Shown piece by piece: positions 7,047-10,597 of a DNA stretch of 10,597 nt (positions are counted from its first letter, which is position 1; each line of letters starts with the position of its first letter). The notes under the pieces were generated by a model. It was not told the origin of the DNA. It was given only the letters and a program-made list of their open reading frames with translations, and ran no database searches. The position numbers and the translations under genes were made by a program. Source of the stretch: JAKPRU01 sp029568995 (GTDB lineage Bacteria > Hinthialibacterota > Hinthialibacteria > Hinthialibacterales > JAKPRU01); contig DAOMHQ010000178.1 in the NCBI GenBank assembly GCA_035430965.1, forward strand, positions 1 through 10,597, read 5' to 3'.

Positions 7047-7114
7047 CGGGATGTTCCTCCTCATGGCATATACAACCAGAACGAAGCAACCCGGTCAATT
7101 GTTACGCAGCCGTG

Positions 7115-7570
7115 TCAGCGGATTTCCGTCAACGCCCCGCATAAATCCTCCTTCATCGTCGGCCATTCCGAGTTCCAGTCACCCCACAAGAAGACTTTCC
7201 CGCCTTTGGTCTCAAGGATCAATTGAGGCGTATTGGTTTGATTCTGGAGGTCATTTTTGCGGCCGGTGTCCGAATAGTCCTCAGGCATGATCCATAGGGT
7301 TGCGCTGTACTGCGCTTTGAAGTATCGCACTCCTTCAATAGCCAAATAATACGCAGTCCCGTTTCCTTCTTCTCGGTAAAATGGATGTGTCCCAGTTTCG
7401 ATGTTCTTGATATACCACTTCTCCGGAAGCACAGATTCAATAGCGGATTTCGGGTCGGAGACGAGCGCTTTTCCGTGGTCGGATTCCGTGCCGGACTTAT
7501 CCCGCGAACAGGATAGAATCAGGACGGAGAATATCGCCATAAGAGTCGGTCGATTTATGTTTCCGTACAA
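7115..7570 (-). CDS. Small predicted lipoprotein, unknown function
   Basis: I start this gene at TTG 7570 (151 residues). AAGGGAG lies seven bases upstream, and this start gives a lipoprotein signal: an Arg at residue 7, hydrophobic LMAIFSVLIL, and the lipobox LILSC with Cys21 as the lipidation site. An ATG at 7540 is also possible but leaves a signal without a positive charge. The open frame extends further upstream to 7720, but that part overlaps the HicB-like gene and translates to low-complexity Gly/Arg-rich sequence, so I exclude it. The mature part (KWYIKNIETGTHPFYREEG, later KVFLWGDWNSEWP) contains many aromatic residues and no family I recognise. It begins 17 bases after the HicB-like stop codon and precedes the secreted protein gene, suggesting a three-gene minus-strand unit. 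It should sit in a membrane leaflet facing the periplasm. Confidence 0.7.
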   Translation of the reverse strand: MYGNINRPTLMAIFSVLILSCSRDKSGTESDHGKALVSDPKSAIESVLPEKWYIKNIETGTHPFYREEGNGTAYYLAIEGVRYFKAQYSATLWIMPEDYSDTGRKNDLQNQTNTPQLILETKGGKVFLWGDWNSEWPTMKEDLCGALTEIR

Positions 7571-7587
7571 ATGTCCGCTCCCTTCTC

Positions 7588-7761
7588 TCAACAAATCGCG
7601 TCCTGGCGGTTGAACTCCAGGGCCTCTTTCAGCGTGACTTCCAGAGTCTCTTTCAATTCCTCGTACGTTCTTTCCTGACAATTGACTCCCGGTACCTCTT
7701 CGATCCATCCCACCCACCAATCGCCGTCTTGTCTCATGACCGCTGTGTATTCATCTTTCAC
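7588..7761 (-). CDS. hicB: HicB-like small protein, no HicA partner seen
   Basis: This 57-residue protein has the partial RNase H-like fold of HicB antitoxins: YTAVMRQDGDWWVGWIEEVPGVNCQERTYEE, then the helix LKETLEVTLKEALEFN. I choose GTG 7761, which has AGGAGG (7775-7770) eight bases upstream. An in-frame GTG at 7770 overlaps that ribosome site and is too close to it. It lacks the extra C-terminal DNA-binding domain of longer HicB proteins. HicB normally neutralises the ribonuclease HicA, a protein of about 60-80 residues encoded next to it. No HicA-like frame is visible on either side: downstream is a lipoprotein gene and upstream is repeat-bearing noncoding DNA. It is probably a solitary HicB, whose role cannot be inferred. 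It is short but the family match is good. Confidence 0.75.
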   Translation of the reverse strand: MKDEYTAVMRQDGDWWVGWIEEVPGVNCQERTYEELKETLEVTLKEALEFNRQDAIC

Positions 7762-8151
7762 GGCATTCACCTCCTGATTGTTCTCTGGTCACCTCGTGGG
7801 CTGAGATTCCTCACATTCGTTCGGAATGACAGAATCCAGTCTATCACTTGGCTGGCCCTGTCATTTCGACCGAAGGGAGAAATCTCATCGAAAAGCGGAT
7901 CGGGAATTCTCTCCTTCTTCACTCCGATTATATCACCCCCGCCCCGCTCCGTCAGGCGGTTCGGGAAAACCAAGTATCCCTGAACTTGCGACAATCTCAT
8001 GACATTCAGCCCCGCCTTCTCCCTCGTTCACAAACCGCAAAGGCAACTTCCGACACATCCCCATCTCAGGTAAACTCAGCAGTTCAGTCAATTCGCAGCA
8101 TGGAACCCCGTCTCTTCCCAATGGTCCTTTGATGGGGTTGAAGGGTGCATC
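7762..8151. other. Divergent intergenic region between hicB-like gene and rpiB fusion
   Basis: About 390 bases separate two divergent genes. The half nearest hicB holds the 84-bp inverted-repeat element at 7803-7886. The rest (7887-8151) has no frame with a recognisable product and no clear promoter pair, although it must supply a promoter for the rpiB fusion. Small GC palindromic fragments around 7938-7966 are too weak to call. The only firm site is AAGGG at 8141-8145, six bases before the GTG start at 8152. Confidence 0.5.
7803..7886. repeat. 84-bp inverted-repeat element, likely dispersed genomic repeat
   Basis: The left arm at 7803-7832 (GAGATTCCTC...AATGACAG) and the right arm at 7858-7886 (CTGTCATT...AAATCTC) are inverted copies: 25 of 29 aligned bases match, with one gap. 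The 25-base centre has its own short CCAG/CTGG pairing (7836-7839 with 7852-7855). The arm sequence, of the form TGTCATT-C/T-CGA...GAGAAATCTC, is one I recognise as a common interspersed noncoding motif in many bacterial genomes. It has no coding capacity. Whether it is a non-autonomous mobile element or a structural RNA-level repeat cannot be told from one copy. Confidence 0.75.
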
Positions 8152-9108
8152 GTGTCCGCAGGTTCGTTCACCATTCTGTTCATCGACCGGAAAGGATCAT
8201 TCCGCGCGCCGGTTGCGGCGTTCTTGCTTCGCCAGGAACTCAAGAAAACGGGGCACGAGGATGTAACCGTGCTCGCCGCCGGAATTGAGGCGGAAGAGGG
8301 GCAGCCGCTTTCTCCTTTTGATCAGGAGACTCTCTTTCCCTTGCCGACTGACTCGATGGAGCCGGTATCGCACAAAGTCGGTGCCGACCTGGTGGACCAC
8401 GTTCACCTGGCGCTGGTCATGGAATACGGCCAGAAAGAGTGGCTTCTGGAGCACTTGCCGCAGGTGTCGGATCGGCTTCGTCTGTTGGGGCGGTTTATCC
8501 CGGAAGAGAATCGGGCGGAAATTCCTCCTGCCGATCCGAGAGCCTGTACCGATACGCGGCAAGTGTTCAACCTGGTGGAACGGGCGGTGTTGGGGCTGGT
8601 TTCGCGATGGGATGAGGTCCGTAACCGGTTCTTCGTCCGCCAGAAGTTCGATGTCGCCGTAGGGGCGGATCACCGGGGATTTTCGGTCAAGAGAGATATT
8701 ATCGACTATCTCAACAAAGACGGATACCGGGTGACCGATGTGGGGACGCACAGCGCGCAGGCCTGCGATCATCCGATCTACGCGTTCAAAGTAGGCGAGA
8801 TGGTGGCCCGCCAGGAGGTCGACCGGGGGGTCCTGGTCTGCGGGTCGGGGTTGGGCATGTCCATCTCGGCAAACAAGGTCCCCGGAGTCCGGGCGGCGAT
8901 GTGTATCAACCCGGACCATGCGGCGCTTTCGCGGTCTCACAACAACGCGAATGTCTTATGCCTGGCGGCGGACTGTTTCCCCGAAGAGGAAGAGATCGAG
9001 ATCGTGAAAGTCTGGCTGAAAACGCCGTTTCTGGGCGGCAAATACCAGCGCCGGATCAACCTGATCATGCACTACGGGCAGGACTCCCCCTCCGAGCATA
9101 CACGCTGA
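8152..9108 (+). CDS. rpiB: Ribose-5-phosphate isomerase B fused to an inactive-looking LMW-phosphatase-like domain
   Basis: This is a 318-residue, two-domain cytoplasmic protein. It starts with GTG at 8152, with AAGGG six bases before it. Residues 165-308 are RpiB: VGADHRGF with D173 and H174, DVGTHSAQACDHP, the catalytic loop CGSGLGMSISANK with C230, SRSHNNANVL, and the phosphate-binding end GGKYQRRINLI. The catalytic base Cys is present and Thr of the usual CGTG is Ser. It should interconvert ribose-5-phosphate and ribulose-5-phosphate (or a related aldose-ketose pair). Residues 6-155 align with low-molecular-weight tyrosine/arginine phosphatases: TILFIDRKGSFRAPVAAFLL sits where ILFVCTGNTCRSPMAE is normal, and ADP (127-129) matches the general-acid DP motif. 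The nucleophile Cys is replaced by Asp12 (8185-8187), and the loop Gly-Asn is also changed, while R18 and P20 remain. This half probably cannot act as a phosphatase. In Bacillus the separate genes ywlE (phosphatase) and ywlF (RpiB) are neighbours, which explains the fusion. Confidence 0.92.
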   Translation: MSAGSFTILFIDRKGSFRAPVAAFLLRQELKKTGHEDVTVLAAGIEAEEGQPLSPFDQETLFPLPTDSMEPVSHKVGADLVDHVHLALVMEYGQKEWLLEHLPQVSDRLRLLGRFIPEENRAEIPPADPRACTDTRQVFNLVERAVLGLVSRWDEVRNRFFVRQKFDVAVGADHRGFSVKRDIIDYLNKDGYRVTDVGTHSAQACDHPIYAFKVGEMVARQEVDRGVLVCGSGLGMSISANKVPGVRAAMCINPDHAALSRSHNNANVLCLAADCFPEEEEIEIVKVWLKTPFLGGKYQRRINLIMHYGQDSPSEHTR

Positions 9109-9205
9109 TTTGGGGCTACTTTCCTCACCCCCTGCCCCCGCTCCAACCTGTCCCCTTCCTCTCTTCATTTCATCCTTCATCCTTTCTCCCACCCATCAGT
9201 CCCAA
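9109..9205. other. Pyrimidine-rich convergent gap
   Basis: The 97 bases between the rpiB fusion and the convergent ABC gene are almost all C and T on the plus strand from about 9121 to 9204. They include CCCCCTGCCCCC and two copies of CATCCTT (9172-9178, 9179-9185). No hairpin terminator was found for either gene. The minus strand is correspondingly G- and A-rich. Confidence 0.6.
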
Positions 9206-10597
9206 TCACGCTGCGCGTGCCGCGCTGGTTGCCAGGTCCATAATCTTCTCCTGGGTGGCATCCTGTCGGGAAAGTTCTCCCTGAATCCGGCCCTCCCCCA
9301 TCACCAGCACCCGGTCGGCCATTCCCAGAACCTCCGGCAGCTCGGACGAGATCATCAGGATACCCAACCCCTGTTTCAGCAGACGTCCCATCAGCAGGTA
9401 AATCTCCCGTTTCGCGCCGACATCAATCCCTCGTGTCGGCTCGTCGAAAATCACCAGTTTGGCCCTGGTAAGAAGCCACTTGGCCAGCACAACTTTCTGC
9501 TGGTTCCCCCCGGAGAGATTCTGAACAACCTCTTCCACCGAGGGGGTCTTGATCCGCAAGTCGTCCACAAATTCAGAGACCCGTGCACGTTCTTCGTTCC
9601 GTCGGACAAACGCCCATGTGCAGAAATCTTTCAGACTTGGCAGAGTGACATTCTCACGGACACGCATCCCCAGAACAAGGCCCTGGTTCTTGCGGTCCTC
9701 GGTTAATAGGCAGATACCCCGGTCAATGGCGTTCCGGGGAGATCGAACGTCGACCGGATCGCCATCCAGGAATATCTGCCCGCTCTGCGGTTGGTCCGCG
9801 CCGAAAATCATCCGGGCAATTTCCGTTCGTCCCGCGCCGACCAGGCCGGTCAGCGCCACAATCTCGCCTTCATGGACACAGAAAGAAACATCCCGGACAA
9901 AGCCGCGTGACAGATTTTCCACACGAAGGATTTCTTTGCCGAGCGGGATATTCTCTTTGGGGAATTCATCCGTGATTTTGCGACCTACCATCATTTCGAT
10001 GATGGATTCCCGGTTCACCTCGGAAATGTCCTTGGTGTCGATCCATTCGCCGTCCCGCAGCACAGTGACTCGGTCGCAGATCTCGAAGATCTCCTCCAGG
10101 CGGTGCGAGATATAGATGATACTGACTCCCTGTGTCTTCAGTGTATGAATGAGTTTGAAAAGGCTTTCCAGCTCGTGAAGCGTCAGCGTGGCGCTTGGTT
10201 CGTCCATGGCGATGATCTTGGCATTCACCGAGAGGGCCTTGGCGATTTCGACCATCTGCTGTTGGGCCACGGAGAGACGGCTGATAGGGGTATCGAGGTC
10301 CAGCGCGATCCCCAGCCGTTCCAGAAGGGAGCGGGATTCCTCGTATTCTTTCCCGAAGTCCACAAATCCGAGCCGGGTCGGTTCTCGTCCCAGAAAAATA
10401 TTCTCGGCGGCCCCCAGTTGCGGGACCAGGTTGAACTCCTGGTAAATGATGGAGATACCGAGCGATTGCGCCTTGTGCGGGGAGTCGATCAGGACCTCAT
10501 TGCCATCCACAAGGATGCGGCCGGAGTCCATCGACTCCGCACCCGCCAGGATTTTCATCAGGGTGGATTTCCCCGCGCCGTTTTCCCCCACCAGGGC
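9206..10597 (-). CDS. Sugar ABC transporter ATP-binding protein with two ABC domains, N-terminus outside window
   Basis: The frame is open to the right edge. A GTG at 10591 is internal, reading ALVGENGAGKST, the Walker A motif of the first ABC domain. About 463 residues are visible, so only some 35-40 N-terminal residues are missing. Numbering from 10591: first domain Walker A 2-10, Q-loop YQEFNLVP about 50, signature LSVAQQQMVEIAKAL 106-120, Walker B IIAMDEPSATLT 126-137, and switch His in YISHRLEE. The second domain has GLVGAGRTE 249-257, with Arg in place of the Walker Lys as is usual in this family, then LTEDRKNQGL, signature LSGGNQQKV 359-367, and LVIFDEPTRGIDVGAK. This is the RbsA/MglA/XylG family, which powers import of a monosaccharide with a separate permease and binding protein; those would lie beyond the right edge or elsewhere. 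The first signature, LSVAQ, departs slightly from LSGGQ, as in family members. The sugar is unknown. Confidence 0.95.
   Translation of the reverse strand, partial: ALVGENGAGKSTLMKILAGAESMDSGRILVDGNEVLIDSPHKAQSLGISIIYQEFNLVPQLGAAENIFLGREPTRLGFVDFGKEYEESRSLLERLGIALDLDTPISRLSVAQQQMVEIAKALSVNAKIIAMDEPSATLTLHELESLFKLIHTLKTQGVSIIYISHRLEEIFEICDRVTVLRDGEWIDTKDISEVNRESIIEMMVGRKITDEFPKENIPLGKEILRVENLSRGFVRDVSFCVHEGEIVALTGLVGAGRTEIARMIFGADQPQSGQIFLDGDPVDVRSPRNAIDRGICLLTEDRKNQGLVLGMRVRENVTLPSLKDFCTWAFVRRNEERARVSEFVDDLRIKTPSVEEVVQNLSGGNQQKVVLAKWLLTRAKLVIFDEPTRGIDVGAKREIYLLMGRLLKQGLGILMISSELPEVLGMADRVLVMGEGRIQGELSRQDATQEKIMDLATSAARAA

Noticed and set aside
7067..7098. Promoter for the secreted protein gene (TTGACC at 7098-7093 with TATATG at 7072-7067, minus strand)
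   Set aside because: The spacer is 20 bases, and the predicted transcript start would leave almost nothing before the ribosome site at 7061-7055.
7571..7720. Upstream extension of the lipoprotein frame to 7720
   Set aside because: It overlaps the well-supported HicB-like gene and reads as Gly/Arg-rich sequence with no signal. The TTG at 7570 has a proper ribosome site and yields a lipoprotein signal.
7767..8132. Several open frames on both strands in the hicB-rpiB gap
   Set aside because: They run through the inverted-repeat element, lack good ribosome sites and show no recognisable domain. I could not identify a HicA remnant among them.
9454..9856. Arg instead of Lys in the second Walker A motif of the ABC protein as a defect
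   Set aside because: The GxxGxGRTE form is normal for the second domain of RbsA/MglA-type ATPases.
1..10597. CRISPR array, tRNA, rRNA, transposase or integrase
   Set aside because: No regularly spaced repeats, tRNA cloverleaf, rRNA-like sequence or transposase/integrase motifs were seen on either strand.

Overview
The window is a piece of a bacterial chromosome with mid-range GC (by eye) and tightly packed genes on both strands. A Gram-negative-type envelope is suggested by one exported protein with a clear signal peptide and one predicted lipoprotein. A perR-katA pair indicates a cell that meets peroxide. Nothing fixes the phylum. A PerR-type Fur protein next to catalase, an ST7-like TPR protein and dispersed hairpin repeats would fit a deltaproteobacterial or candidate-phylum (FCB/PVC-like) genome, but that is only an impression.

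Layout. 1-1780 (+): C-terminal two thirds of a type II (Ca2+-type) P-type ATPase, cut by the window edge. 1781-2073: gap with strong small hairpins and no gene. 2074-2970 (+): cytoplasmic TPR protein of the ST7-like kind. 3027-3059: a near-consensus promoter whose -10 lies inside a perfect 16-bp palindrome, followed by perR (3094-3576) and katA (3573-5024), which overlap by ATGA. This is a self-contained peroxide-response operon. 5058-5178: hairpins between katA and the convergent toxin gene. 5180-5739 (-): type II toxin-antitoxin pair, a ribbon-helix-helix antitoxin followed by a MazF/PemK-type toxin. Its promoter would make a leaderless antitoxin mRNA. 5880-7761 (-): an orphan HicB-like small protein, a small lipoprotein and a larger secreted protein with a helical-repeat C-terminus. 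7803-7886: an 84-bp inverted-repeat element resembling dispersed genomic repeats. 8152-9108 (+): RpiB (ribose-5-phosphate isomerase B) fused behind an arsenate-reductase/LMW-phosphatase-like domain whose catalytic cysteine is replaced by aspartate. 9109-9205: a pyrimidine-rich convergent gap. 9206-10597 (-): twin-ABC ATPase of a sugar importer (RbsA/MglA/XylG family), N-terminus beyond the window.

How the parts work together. PerR, with metal-site residues that look complete, should repress its own promoter and therefore katA, and release it on peroxide exposure. The toxin-antitoxin pair is an independent self-regulated unit. RpiB and the sugar ABC ATPase converge and may both serve pentose use, but they are not in one operon. 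The most unusual item is the RpiB fusion. The leaderless antitoxin promoter, the HicB without HicA and the 84-bp repeat are the next most useful points to check. No large undescribed system was evident.
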